Positions 1 to 7,083 of a stretch of DNA of 8,716 nucleotides are shown here, piece after piece. A model generated the notes under the pieces. The model was not told the DNA's origin and made no database searches. It saw only the letters and a program-made list of their open reading frames with translations. The DNA is from Ruminococcus sp. (GTDB lineage: Bacteria > Bacillota > Clostridia > Oscillospirales > Acutalibacteraceae): assembly GCA_017380355.1 (NCBI GenBank), contig JAFOED010000164.1:1-8716 (forward strand), in the 5' to 3' direction. A program made the position numbers and the translations under genes. Position 1 is the stretch's first letter, and every line of letters starts with the position of its first letter.

Positions 1-1533
1 ACAACCGCTGATAAGTGTAACGAAAGACTTGTCTTTGTCAATCATATTCTTAGCGAGCTTGTAGAGAGCTTTTTCGATAGATTTATCAGTAACAGTGAGT
101 TTACCGTTTTCAAGAGCGATGATTTCGCCCTCTTTAATCTTCTTCATACCGAACTCAGAGTCACGAGCCGCATAAGTAACCTGACCAGTAGAAACGTTAG
201 ATGCTGCTTCGAGCATATTCTCTCTGTTTGTCTGAGCGTCTGAATCAGGATCAAATACGAGCATAGCAGACATACCCTGTGGGATTGTACGTGTAGGAAC
301 GATAACAACTTCTCTATCCTCTACGATAGCCTGTGTCTGTTCAGCAGCCATAATGATGTTCTTGTTGTTAGGAAGAACAAAAACAGTCTTAGCTGGAGTA
401 GCCATAACAGCAGCGTAGATATCGTCTGTAGATGGGTTCATGCTCTGACCACCGCTTACTACCTGAGCACAACCGAGCTGTGAGAAGAGTTCTGTGACGC
501 CGTCACCTGCAGCAACAGCAACAAAGCCGTAATCTTCAGTAGGTTCTGCAACTCTAGGCTTTCTGCTTTTGCTTGATTTTCCTTCATTATCAGCTTTAGC
601 CTGTTTGTGCTGTTCTTTCATATTTTCAACTTTAACAGTTAAGAGTGAACCAAATTCAAGACCCTTCTTAAGAGCATCACCAGGCTGTTCAGTATGAACG
701 TGAACCTTGATGATTTCTTCGTCGTCAACCACAACAACGCAGTCACCGATAGTCTCAAGGAAAAGTCTGAGTTCGTTAGGCTCAGTAGCGATTTCAGCGT
801 CACGGCCTACGATAAACTCTGTGCAATATGTGAATGTGATATCGTCATCAAATTCAGCAGCAGCGCTACGGAAAGCATCTTCCTCTTCTTCGTCACGAAT
901 ATCTTCCTCAGTAGCTTCGATAACAACGCCGTCTTTGATAACAGAAAGCATACCCTCGAAAATAACGAGAATACCCTTACCACCAGCATCAACAACGCCG
1001 GCTTTCTTAAGAACAGGGAGCATAGATGGAGTGAGGTTTAACGCATTTTCAGCTTCCTCACAAACGATTTCCCAGATTTCAACTGCATCTGTAGTATCAG
1101 CAGTAGCTTCAACAGCAGCTTCAGCAGCCATACGACCTACTGTAAGCATAGTACCCTCAGTAGGCTTCATAACAGCCTTGTACGCAGCATCTACACCGAG
1201 TTTGAGAGCCTCAGCTAAATCTTTACCAGAAGCTTCTGTCTTACCCTCTAAACCAGAAGAGAAACCTCTGAAGAAAAGTGAAGTGATAACACCTGAGTTA
1301 CCACGAGCGCCTCGAAGCATTGCAGAAGCAGTTTTCTTCGCGATAACGCCTACTTCGTCAGAGTCAATTTTCTCGAGTTCTCTTACGGCAGCCATAATAG
1401 TCATAGACATATTAGTACCTGTATCGCCGTCAGGAACCGGGAAAATGTTAAGGTCGTTAATACGAGCTTTCTGTGAACAGATGTTGTTAGCACCTGAAAT
1501 AATAGCCTGCTTCAGGATTTGACCGTTAATCAT
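1..1533 (-). CDS. fakA: Fatty acid kinase catalytic subunit FakA (DhaL/DAK2 + DegV-like), 3' end cut by window
   Basis: This reads as the ATP-binding subunit of bacterial fatty acid kinase, which phosphorylates fatty acids held by a FakB partner to give acyl-phosphate for phospholipid synthesis in the cytosol. The frame is open for 511 codons from ATG 1533 to the left edge. The family is usually about 550 residues, so roughly 40 C-terminal residues are missing. The N-terminal DhaL kinase domain (about 1-200) carries the Mg-binding motif PDGDTGTN at 34-41, RGNSG at 77-81 and the family block LPVLKKAGVVDAGGKG near 172-187. A middle domain has YCTEF (Cys237) and HVHTE (His278, His280), matching the Cys/His set reported to bind metal in S. 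aureus FakA. The DegV-like end has GGQSMNPSTDD (361-371), LPNNKNI and IPQGMSA. The SD is AAAGGATGTG at 1540-1549. No fakB is in the window. Its codons are strongly biased (GCT, GGT, GTT), unlike its neighbours, which suggests high expression. Confidence 0.95.
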   Translation of the reverse strand, partial: MINGQILKQAIISGANNICSQKARINDLNIFPVPDGDTGTNMSMTIMAAVRELEKIDSDEVGVIAKKTASAMLRGARGNSGVITSLFFRGFSSGLEGKTEASGKDLAEALKLGVDAAYKAVMKPTEGTMLTVGRMAAEAAVEATADTTDAVEIWEIVCEEAENALNLTPSMLPVLKKAGVVDAGGKGILVIFEGMLSVIKDGVVIEATEEDIRDEEEEDAFRSAAAEFDDDITFTYCTEFIVGRDAEIATEPNELRLFLETIGDCVVVVDDEEIIKVHVHTEQPGDALKKGLEFGSLLTVKVENMKEQHKQAKADNEGKSSKSRKPRVAEPTEDYGFVAVAAGDGVTELFSQLGCAQVVSGGQSMNPSTDDIYAAVMATPAKTVFVLPNNKNIIMAAEQTQAIVEDREVVIVPTRTIPQGMSAMLVFDPDSDAQTNRENMLEAASNVSTGQVTYAARDSEFGMKKIKEGEIIALENGKLTVTDKSIEKALYKLAKNMIDKDKSFVTLISGC

Positions 1534-1623
1534 ATAAAACACATCCTTTGCTTTATAAACAATGAAACAATATTTTATTTGCGGATAAAAACGTACATAC
1601 TTACAGCATTATACATTGCTGAC

Positions 1624-1652
1624 ATTATACTATAAGCAGGAAAATTTATCAA
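1624..1652 (-). promoter_or_regulatory. Sigma-A-type promoter of fakA
   Basis: On the minus strand, -35 TTGATA (1647-1652) and -10 TATAAT (1624-1629) are separated by exactly 17 bases. This predicts a start near 1617 and a leader of about 84 bases. A second TATAAT lies at 1608-1613, with a poor -35 (CTTATA, 1631-1636) also 17 bases away, so a weaker tandem start is possible. I see no riboswitch-like fold in the leader. Confidence 0.75.
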
Positions 1653-1702
1653 GCGATTTGAACGCTTTTCGGCATTATGCCGATTATAGTTGAAAGTTCA
1701 AC
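1651..1702. repeat. Three stacked inverted repeats upstream of the fakA promoter
   Basis: Three short dyads lie side by side between the ymdB stop and the fakA -35 box. They are AAGCG/CGCTT arms with a 7-base gap (1651-1667, touching the -35), CGGCA/TGCCG with a 3-base gap (1670-1682), and GTTGAA/TTCAAC with a 2-base gap (1689-1702). None is followed by a T-run on the minus strand, so they do not look like an ordinary terminator for ymdB. They could be operator sites or weak RNA hairpins. They match no regulator motif I can name with confidence. Confidence 0.4.
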
Positions 1703-1722
1703 AAGTATTTAATCAAAAAGTA

Positions 1723-2496
1723 CTATTTAAGACTATATCTTTCGACCGAGTTAGTTTTACCTGTTTTTTCGTCAATATCAAAAATAACACAATCAAGTGC
1801 ACATTCTCCACTTGCGTAATCAAAACGCTCAGGAAGCTTAGTTTTAAAACGATTGATGATAATTTCTTTTTTAACACCGATAACAGAATCGATAGGTCCT
1901 GTCATACCCAGGTCTGTGATATAACCAGTACCCTTTTCTAAAACACACTCGTCAGCTGTCTGTACGTGGGTATGAGTACCAAAAACCGCAGATACTCTGC
2001 CATCGAGATAAAAGCCCATCGCTTTCTTCTCGCTTGTGGCTTCGGCGTGCATATCAACAATGATGATTTTCGACTCAATCTTTTTGAGTATTTCATCTAC
2101 TTTGTAAAACGGATTATCAACTCGTGCATCGATATACTCCTGTCCCATGAGATTTATAACAGATACAGATGTTCTGCCCATATCAACAGTACAGTAACCA
2201 CGACCAGGAGTAGACGGAGATGGGTAATTTGCAGGTCTTATTACACAGCTTTCATCATCGAGAAAATTGTAGATTTCTTTACGCTGGAAAGTATGATTGC
2301 CTAAAGTAATCACATCAACTCCGCTTTTAAAAAGGAAGTCTGCAGACGCAGGGATAACACCATTTCCGTCGGCACTGTTTTCACCGTTACATATAACAAA
2401 ATCGACGTTTTTGAGTTTCTTGAACGGCGGTAGGGTTTTTCTTAAAAACTCACAACCGACGCTGCCGATTACGTCACCAATACACAGCACTCTCAT
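1723..2496 (-). CDS. ymdB: YmdB-family metallophosphoesterase (2',3'-cyclic nucleotide phosphodiesterase)
   Basis: This 257-residue protein matches the YmdB/TIGR00282 family along its whole length. The family consists of cytosolic di-metal phosphoesterases; B. subtilis YmdB hydrolyses 2',3'-cyclic nucleotides and affects the motility-to-biofilm switch. All expected metal ligands are visible: Asp8 (GDVIG), Glu39-Asn40 (NGEN), Asn67-His68 (LGNH), His150 (DMHAEATSEK), and His175 and His177 (GTHTHVQTADE). Family blocks RPANYPSP (87-94), INLMGQ (114-119), YLDGRVSAVFGTHTH and DLGMTGPIDSVIGVKKE are intact. The ATG is preceded by an AGAAAGAGTG SD. In bacilli ymdB follows rny (RNase Y); here it follows yqfD after a 63-base gap containing a likely promoter. 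No clear terminator follows, so reading into fakA is possible. Product confidence is high; its biological role in this organism is inferred. Confidence 0.95.
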   Translation of the reverse strand: MRVLCIGDVIGSVGCEFLRKTLPPFKKLKNVDFVICNGENSADGNGVIPASADFLFKSGVDVITLGNHTFQRKEIYNFLDDESCVIRPANYPSPSTPGRGYCTVDMGRTSVSVINLMGQEYIDARVDNPFYKVDEILKKIESKIIIVDMHAEATSEKKAMGFYLDGRVSAVFGTHTHVQTADECVLEKGTGYITDLGMTGPIDSVIGVKKEIIINRFKTKLPERFDYASGECALDCVIFDIDEKTGKTNSVERYSLK

Positions 2497-2528
2497 TATA
2501 TCACTCTTTCTATATTGAAGCTAATCTA

Positions 2529-2556
2529 AGTATACCATACTTTTCATAAAACACAA
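2529..2556 (-). promoter_or_regulatory. Extended -10 promoter of ymdB
   Basis: In the yqfD-ymdB gap on the minus strand, -10 TATACT (2529-2534) is preceded by TGG (2535-2537), making an extended -10. A weak -35, TTGTGT (2551-2556), lies 16 bases upstream. It predicts a start about 25 bases before the ymdB ATG, so ymdB could be expressed during growth independently of the sporulation genes upstream. Confidence 0.55.
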
Positions 2557-2559
2557 TTA

Positions 2560-3774
2560 TTATTTAGCTTCTTTATCACCTTTTTCCTTTTCTTCTACCA
2601 CCATCCGAGAAGCTTCAATGTCACTTTGGTACGCTATGTCTTCTATCGTGTTAAAAGTCGCTTCTAATATGTACTGATTCTTACTTGCAACAATCTTAAA
2701 ATCTCTATTGCTTACATCGCAGTTCTGAAGAGAAAAGCACTCGTAAAGAAGGGCATTATTTTTCAGAATTGAGTTTGCAGTTTTCTCGCTTAACATAACA
2801 TTCTTTTTATCTTTGTCATAAACCTTTTGAGTAGTAACTCTCAGCGGCAGAAAAGCATCGAAAAGACAAGCGCTTCTTGTTTCATTTTTTATGTAGCTGT
2901 TTTTCTCATCATAAAACGCATACGAATACGGAAAACAAAGCGAGAAAATCTCAACCCTCTTTGAAGTATCGCCTTCTATGAAAGCCGTTTGTTCAAAATT
3001 TTTGTTAAGTGTAAAAGTTTCCTTATGTGTCGTTTTTGCGATAACCTCGGCACTTGCACGAACAAGTTTCACTCCGCCAAGTTTATCTTTTAAAACACCG
3101 CCGACGAGCATCTGGTCTTTTACAACTGCAGAACCAGCAGAAAAAAGAGCTTCACCGTTTGCAGTATTTATGCTTATTATCTGACCATCACACTTAGCTT
3201 TAACGTTAGCAGGAGTGCTGACATCCTCGACAAAAGGAGATTTTGACTTCTCTTTTATCTCGACACTAGCGTGAGTGCCGAGTACGTTCACAGACATCCA
3301 CCCTATGTCGTCTATCTCAAGCTGGGTGTTGCGACCAATCTGTGGAAAACTGACACGCGGTTTAAAAGTACCGACATATAAACCGTTTTCTTTAAGCACC
3401 GACATCACATGTGTGTAACTGACAGTTTCGAGTCCTACTACATCAATCGTCCACACGAAGTTTGACATAAAAAGTACAACTAAAACAAAGCAGAGAGCAC
3501 CAGCAACAACACCGACTCGATTTTTATTCTTTTTTAGAAAAAACGGAAGTCCGCATTTTTTCTGAGTTTTTAACCTTACACTACTTTTTTTCGCAAATTT
3601 CCTCATACGTTTATAATCTTTTGCGTACATACAGGCGTACATCTTGTCGCCGTCTTTTTTTACTCCCCACAGCGGAAAGCCGTTATTTGTAACTATGTTT
3701 ATAAAGCGTTCCGGAAATCTTCCGTATATCGCAAACTCTACAAAGCCACAGAAAAATCTCACAAGCTCAAGCAT
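2560..3774 (-). CDS. yqfD: Sporulation protein YqfD
   Basis: This 404-residue membrane-anchored protein matches the YqfD sporulation family, which is in the mother-cell sigma-E regulon in B. subtilis and has no defined biochemical activity. The N-terminal soluble part (1-85) has the family pattern of a short hydrophobic start followed by a basic stretch. One strong membrane segment spans about 87-108, followed by a large domain beginning with the POTRA-like WTIDVVGLETVSYTHVMSVLKENGLYVG region (about 108-135). Later family blocks include IDDIGWMSVNVLGTHASVEIKEK (about 154-176) and CDGQIISINTANGEALFSAGSAVVKDQMLVGG. The C-terminus is charged and lysine-rich. The SD AGGTG sits by the ATG and touches the yqfC stop; only 7 bases separate the genes, so they form one translational unit. 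In many Firmicutes phoH and ybeY follow yqfD; here ymdB does. Confidence 0.93.
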   Translation of the reverse strand: MLELVRFFCGFVEFAIYGRFPERFINIVTNNGFPLWGVKKDGDKMYACMYAKDYKRMRKFAKKSSVRLKTQKKCGLPFFLKKNKNRVGVVAGALCFVLVVLFMSNFVWTIDVVGLETVSYTHVMSVLKENGLYVGTFKPRVSFPQIGRNTQLEIDDIGWMSVNVLGTHASVEIKEKSKSPFVEDVSTPANVKAKCDGQIISINTANGEALFSAGSAVVKDQMLVGGVLKDKLGGVKLVRASAEVIAKTTHKETFTLNKNFEQTAFIEGDTSKRVEIFSLCFPYSYAFYDEKNSYIKNETRSACLFDAFLPLRVTTQKVYDKDKKNVMLSEKTANSILKNNALLYECFSLQNCDVSNRDFKIVASKNQYILEATFNTIEDIAYQSDIEASRMVVEEKEKGDKEAK

Positions 3775-3781
3775 AAGTCAC

Positions 3782-4039
3782 CTACATACTAAACTCTACA
3801 TTGGTAATAAAACCGCTTATTATCAGCTCTTGTGGCGAGATGCACTTCAAATCAAGCGATCTGCCTTTAAAAGCAACACGACCGTGGGTCGTATTGATGC
3901 GTATTAACTCTTCGCTGAAAAACAGCACCCCACGACTACCCTCAATCACCACTTCCTTGTTAAACGAAAACTGGAGTTGTGGCAGATTAGCAAACGCTTG
4001 CAAAAGTGCGTTCTTATTACCCTCGTTATTCTTTTTCAT
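3782..4039 (-). CDS. yqfC: YabP/YqfC-family sporulation protein YqfC
   Basis: This small 85-residue soluble protein belongs to the YabP/YqfC family, found in endospore formers and usually placed directly before yqfD. The diagnostic core is visible: a strand-rich stretch with VVIEGSRGVLFFSEELIRINTTHGRVAFKGRSLDLKCIS followed by the closing GFITNVEF. No membrane segment or catalytic motif is present. The family's molecular function is unknown; in B. subtilis yqfC is a sigma-E gene. A GAGGTGAT SD at 4043-4050 supports ATG 4039 as the start. It is first in the yqfC-yqfD unit and diverges from ylbJ across 63 bases. Confidence 0.93.
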   Translation of the reverse strand: MKKNNEGNKNALLQAFANLPQLQFSFNKEVVIEGSRGVLFFSEELIRINTTHGRVAFKGRSLDLKCISPQELIISGFITNVEFSM

Positions 4040-4102
4040 CCTATCACCTCATCTGTATTATTTTTATGTGAGATAAGACATATATATTATTCAGGTGATG
4101 TA
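4040..4102. promoter_or_regulatory. Divergent control region between yqfC and ylbJ
   Basis: Both flanking genes must start within these 63 bases unless transcribed from inside one another. No good sigma-A promoter is visible either way. Weak sigma-E-like boxes can be placed. On plus they are TTATTTT (4058-4064) and CATATATA (4079-4086), 14 bases apart. On minus they are TCTTATC (4072-4078) and AATACAGA (4052-4059), 12 bases apart. Both would put the RNA start almost on the SD, giving very short leaders, so the exact boxes are uncertain. The two SDs themselves form the ATCACCT/AGGTGAT inverted pair at the ends. Confidence 0.35.
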
Positions 4103-5155
4103 ATGAGAAAACAAAGGTGTACAAAAACAGTACTGGAGATCGCTGTATCAACGGCGTTTATCATATGCGCTATAAAGTTTTCTAAAGAGTGTGCGCAGGG
4201 AGTATATACAGGAGTATTATTGTGCGTCAAGGTGCTCGTGCCATCGCTTTTTGTGTTTATGATAATAGCTTCTTTCATATCACAAGGCACTCTTTCATTT
4301 TTAGTAAATAAAATTTTAAAAGCACCAACAAAACGGATATTCAATCTACCCCAAAGTTCATCGTTTCTACTGATTCTATCAATACTAGGTGGTTATCCCG
4401 TCGGAGCAAAAGGAATAGAAACTTTATATAATAATGGTGAATTAAGTGAGAGCGAAGCAAAAAAGCTATCGTATATCTGCGTGTGCGCCTCTCCTGCTTT
4501 TTGTATAAACTTCGTCGCACTTTCGCTATATGAAAACAAAACGATAGGAGCTGTACTACTTACATCTCAGATAATCGCTTTTTATATCACAGCTTTCATC
4601 GTAGGAAGAACAATTAAAATAAATATTACAGAAGAAAAATCAATAAAAAGCAAAACAACCGCGTCACTTATTGACGCGGTGAATTCTGCGAGTATTTCTA
4701 CTATTAATATGTGTGCTATGGTAATCGCTTTTTCAGCTTTTCTCGCCGTATTAAACAGGGTATTAAAAAAAGCTCCTGAGTTACTGAGCTTTTTAGTATC
4801 AATCAGTGAAGTCAGCTTGGCCGTAAATAAACTTGCAAACGAAATCCCTCTTTACGCTATTTCGTTTATTCTGGGATTCGGAGGGTTGTGCGTACATTTT
4901 CAGGTTTTTTCAATTCTGAAAGAAATAAAAATAAATAAATTCTTATTTTTCTTATTCAGAATTATACAGGGTATAATTTCTGCATTTATTACATATATTT
5001 TGCTTATATTCTTCCCTATCTCTACGCAGGTTTTCTCGACTGTAAACAGCGTAACACCCGCGTATTTTTCGACGATTTGGGGTGGTGTTGCACTCGTCAT
5101 CACAGCGGTGTGCTTTATAAATTCGATAAATAAAGAAGAAATTATACGGAGGTAA
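4103..5155 (+). CDS. ylbJ: Sporulation integral membrane protein YlbJ-like (nucleoside-recognition/gate family)
   Basis: This 350-residue multi-pass membrane protein matches the YlbJ sporulation family; B. subtilis YlbJ is a longer, sigma-E-dependent protein needed for resistant spores, and its substrate is unknown. Visible hallmarks are VKVLVPSLFVFMIIASF (43-59), LSILGGYPVGAK (92-103), the LYNNGELSESEAKKLSYICVCASPAF block (109-133), and the second-half GFGGLCVHFQV (258-268). I count about eight hydrophobic segments, with a hydrophilic loop near 171-187. The open frame extends upstream to 3977, but that part overlaps yqfC on the other strand. ATG 4103 has an AGGTGAT SD at 4093-4099, so it is the chosen start. 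The gene ends with CGG AGG TAA, which contains the SD of the following asparagine synthetase. Confidence 0.85.
   Translation: MRKQRCTKTVLEIAVSTAFIICAIKFSKECAQGVYTGVLLCVKVLVPSLFVFMIIASFISQGTLSFLVNKILKAPTKRIFNLPQSSSFLLILSILGGYPVGAKGIETLYNNGELSESEAKKLSYICVCASPAFCINFVALSLYENKTIGAVLLTSQIIAFYITAFIVGRTIKINITEEKSIKSKTTASLIDAVNSASISTINMCAMVIAFSAFLAVLNRVLKKAPELLSFLVSISEVSLAVNKLANEIPLYAISFILGFGGLCVHFQVFSILKEIKINKFLFFLFRIIQGIISAFITYILLIFFPISTQVFSTVNSVTPAYFSTIWGGVALVITAVCFINSINKEEIIRR
4641..4680 (-). terminator. Terminator-like hairpin antisense within ylbJ
   Basis: A perfect 9-base inverted repeat (ACCGCGTCA / TGACGCGGT, 5-base loop) lies at 4658-4680. Read on the minus strand, it is followed at once by TGTTTTGCTTTTTATTG (4657-4641), the layout of an intrinsic terminator acting on antisense RNA. 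On plus, no T-run follows. It lies in the codons for ylbJ residues 186-193, just after the hydrophilic loop. A chance origin is possible. Confidence 0.4.
5148..5153 (+). promoter_or_regulatory. Shine-Dalgarno of asnB embedded in the ylbJ stop
   Basis: GGAGGT overlaps the last two ylbJ codons and the first base of its TAA stop, 7 bases from the next ATG when measured from GGAGG. This favours ribosomes finishing ylbJ re-initiating on asnB. Confidence 0.8.
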
Positions 5156-5159
5156 TTTT

Positions 5160-6998
5160 ATGTGCGGTATCGCAGGATGGCTTGATAACTCGATTGATTT
5201 ACGGGACAAAAGCGAAACGCTACACAATATGAGTGAAGCAATAAAAAGCAGAGGTCCCGACGAAAAGGGCGAGTATGTTACAACAAATTGTGCACTTTTA
5301 CACAGACGACTTTCTATCATCGACCCACAAAACGGAAAACAACCGATGAGTTTGAACTTCAAAAACGAAACCTATATCATCGTGTATAACGGTGAGCTAT
5401 ACAACAGCGACGAGCTAAGGAGCGAGCTGATAAACGCAGGTCACGAGTTTTCTTCGCATAGTGATACCGAAGTTTTGCTCCATCTTTACGCACACTTTGG
5501 CAAAAACTGTGTACACAAACTAAACGGAATATACTCATTCTGCGTGTATGAAGTGAAATCAAGAACTCTTTTTATGTGTCGTGACAGAATCGGTGTTAAG
5601 CCACTTTTCTATTACCAATACACAAACGGACTTGTGTTCTCATCAGAAATCAAAGCAATTTTAGAAAGCAAAACCTTAAAACCGGCAATAAGCGAAACAG
5701 GACTTTATGAATTGTTCTTTTTAGGGCCTGCCAGAAGCTGTGGAAACGGAATATTCAAAGGGGTAAAAGAGTTAAAACCAGGTGAAATGGCAACCTATAA
5801 GAACTCTAAACTTATAAAAGAAACCTACTACCGCATAAAAGCTAACGAGCACACAGATAGCGAGAGTGAAACAATAGAGAAAACAAAGTTTCTGCTCACA
5901 GACGCGATAAACAGACAGCTAGTCACTGATGTACCGATGTGCTTTTTTCTCTCTGGTGGACTGGATTCGAGTATAATCTGCAAAACCGCTTCACAGAAAT
6001 ACAAAGAATCTGGAAAAGGCAATATAAATACATTCAGCGTAGAATATGAAAACAACCGCGAGTTTTTCACAAAAACCGATTTCCAGCCGAACGCTGACTT
6101 CGACTACATCAAGCTGATGGTAGATGACACAAGCTCTAATCACACCGAAATCATATTATCGTGCGAAGGTGTTTTTGAAGCGTTATACGACAGCGTAAGA
6201 GCCAGAGATTTACCGGGATACGTCGACATTGACTCTTCCCTGCTACTATTCTGTAAAGAAGTCAGAAAAGATTACAAAGTCGCTCTTTCAGGTGAATGTG
6301 CCGACGAACTTTTCGGCGGTTACCCATGGTACCACAATAAAACCCTACTTTTCGAAGAATGTTTTCCGTGGTCAAAGAGTCTTAGTATCAGACGTTCAAT
6401 CTTAAAAAGCGGTATACTAAAGCACGGTGAAGAATACGTTATGAGCAGATATTTTGACACAGTCAGACGCACCGATAAATTACCAACAGACTGTGCTGTT
6501 GACAAAAGAATGAGAGAAATGTTTATGCTGAACTTCAGCTACTTTATGCAGTGCTTACTAGAGCGAAAAGACAGGTGTTCGATGTATAACGGACTCGAAG
6601 TAAGAGTGCCGTTCTGCGATTACAGACTAGTTGAGTACGCGTACAATATGCCGTGGGAGTTAAAAGCGTACGGCAAACGAGAGAAAGGTATTATCCGAAA
6701 AGCGTTCGAGAACATCCTACCGTATGACATTTGCTACAGAAAGAAAAGCCCGTATCCAAAAACTCACAATCCAAAATATATGAATATGTGTGCTGATAAA
6801 GTAGAAGAAATCTTAAACAAAAAAGGGACTGTGCTCAGTGAACTCATAAATAAAGACGCTATAAGAAACATCATTCAAAATCCTGAAGCTATCAGTTCAC
6901 CGTGGTACGGTCAGCTTATGCGTGCTCCACAGATACTCGCATATATCATTCAGCTTGATTTCTGGTTCGAAAAATACGGTGTAGTCATAGAATGTTAA
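5160..6998 (+). CDS. asnB: Asparagine synthetase, glutamine-hydrolysing (AsnB/AsnO type)
   Basis: This cytosolic enzyme makes asparagine from aspartate, glutamine and ATP. It has 612 residues, close to the usual length of 600-630. The N-terminal class II amidotransferase has the required Cys2 (MCGIAGW), RGPDEKG at 31-37, Arg50 (HRRLSIID), the YNGELYN glutamine site (76-82) and SDTEVLL with Asp102. The C-terminal synthetase has the PP-loop SGGLDSS at 265-271 and SGECADELFGGYPW starting at 377, then RKDRCSMYNGLEVRVPFCDYRLVEYA. No key residue is missing, so it should be active. Only four bases separate it from ylbJ, with its SD inside the ylbJ end. No promoter or T-box leader is visible, so it probably depends on ylbJ transcription. 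Its size resembles B. subtilis AsnO, which is linked to sporulation. Enzyme identity is secure; a sporulation role is inferred. Confidence 0.95.
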   Translation: MCGIAGWLDNSIDLRDKSETLHNMSEAIKSRGPDEKGEYVTTNCALLHRRLSIIDPQNGKQPMSLNFKNETYIIVYNGELYNSDELRSELINAGHEFSSHSDTEVLLHLYAHFGKNCVHKLNGIYSFCVYEVKSRTLFMCRDRIGVKPLFYYQYTNGLVFSSEIKAILESKTLKPAISETGLYELFFLGPARSCGNGIFKGVKELKPGEMATYKNSKLIKETYYRIKANEHTDSESETIEKTKFLLTDAINRQLVTDVPMCFFLSGGLDSSIICKTASQKYKESGKGNINTFSVEYENNREFFTKTDFQPNADFDYIKLMVDDTSSNHTEIILSCEGVFEALYDSVRARDLPGYVDIDSSLLLFCKEVRKDYKVALSGECADELFGGYPWYHNKTLLFEECFPWSKSLSIRRSILKSGILKHGEEYVMSRYFDTVRRTDKLPTDCAVDKRMREMFMLNFSYFMQCLLERKDRCSMYNGLEVRVPFCDYRLVEYAYNMPWELKAYGKREKGIIRKAFENILPYDICYRKKSPYPKTHNPKYMNMCADKVEEILNKKGTVLSELINKDAIRNIIQNPEAISSPWYGQLMRAPQILAYIIQLDFWFEKYGVVIEC

Positions 6999-7020
6999 TA
7001 ATTTCGTTAAAATTTGTTTG

Positions 7021-7048
7021 TTGTTTATTTTAAATATGATGTTATAAT
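7021..7048 (+). promoter_or_regulatory. Promoter of the PAP2 phosphatase gene
   Basis: -35 TTGTTT (7021-7026) and -10 TATAAT (7043-7048) are 16 bases apart, with TGT directly before the -10 (extended -10). It predicts a start near 7055 and a leader of about 25 bases. The gap 6999-7080 holds no convincing terminator for asnB, so some read-through may also reach this gene. Confidence 0.7.
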
Positions 7049-7071
7049 AGACTCAAACACTAGAGAAAGGC

Positions 7072-7083
7072 GGGAGGAATTTG
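7072..7083 (+). promoter_or_regulatory. SD and TTG start of the PAP2 gene
   Basis: GGGAGG (7072-7077) lies only 3 bases before the TTG at 7081. No ATG lies nearby in frame; the first is codon 13 (7117), with no SD. The short spacing and rare start codon suggest modest translation, or that AAAGG at 7066-7070 also contributes. Confidence 0.6.

Noticed and set aside
707..1522. A 271-codon open frame on plus, antisense to fakA
   Set aside because: Its Ser/Thr/Ala-rich low-complexity product is the mirror of fakA codon bias; it has no family resemblance and the opposite strand is clearly FakA.
1670..1682. Terminator of ymdB
   Set aside because: The stem is short and is followed by AAAAG rather than T residues on the minus strand.
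3977..4102. Upstream extension of the ylbJ frame by 42 codons
   Set aside because: It overlaps yqfC on the other strand, lacks a good SD, and ATG 4103 has a strong one where the family begins.
5100..5159. T-box or other leader upstream of asnB
   Set aside because: Only four bases separate the genes, leaving no room for a leader outside ylbJ coding sequence.
4952..5362. A 136-codon open frame on minus across the ylbJ-asnB junction
   Set aside because: No recognisable domain; it is wholly antisense to two well-supported genes.
6999..7080. Terminator after asnB
   Set aside because: Only A/T-only, 4-5 base stems can be drawn; none is convincing.
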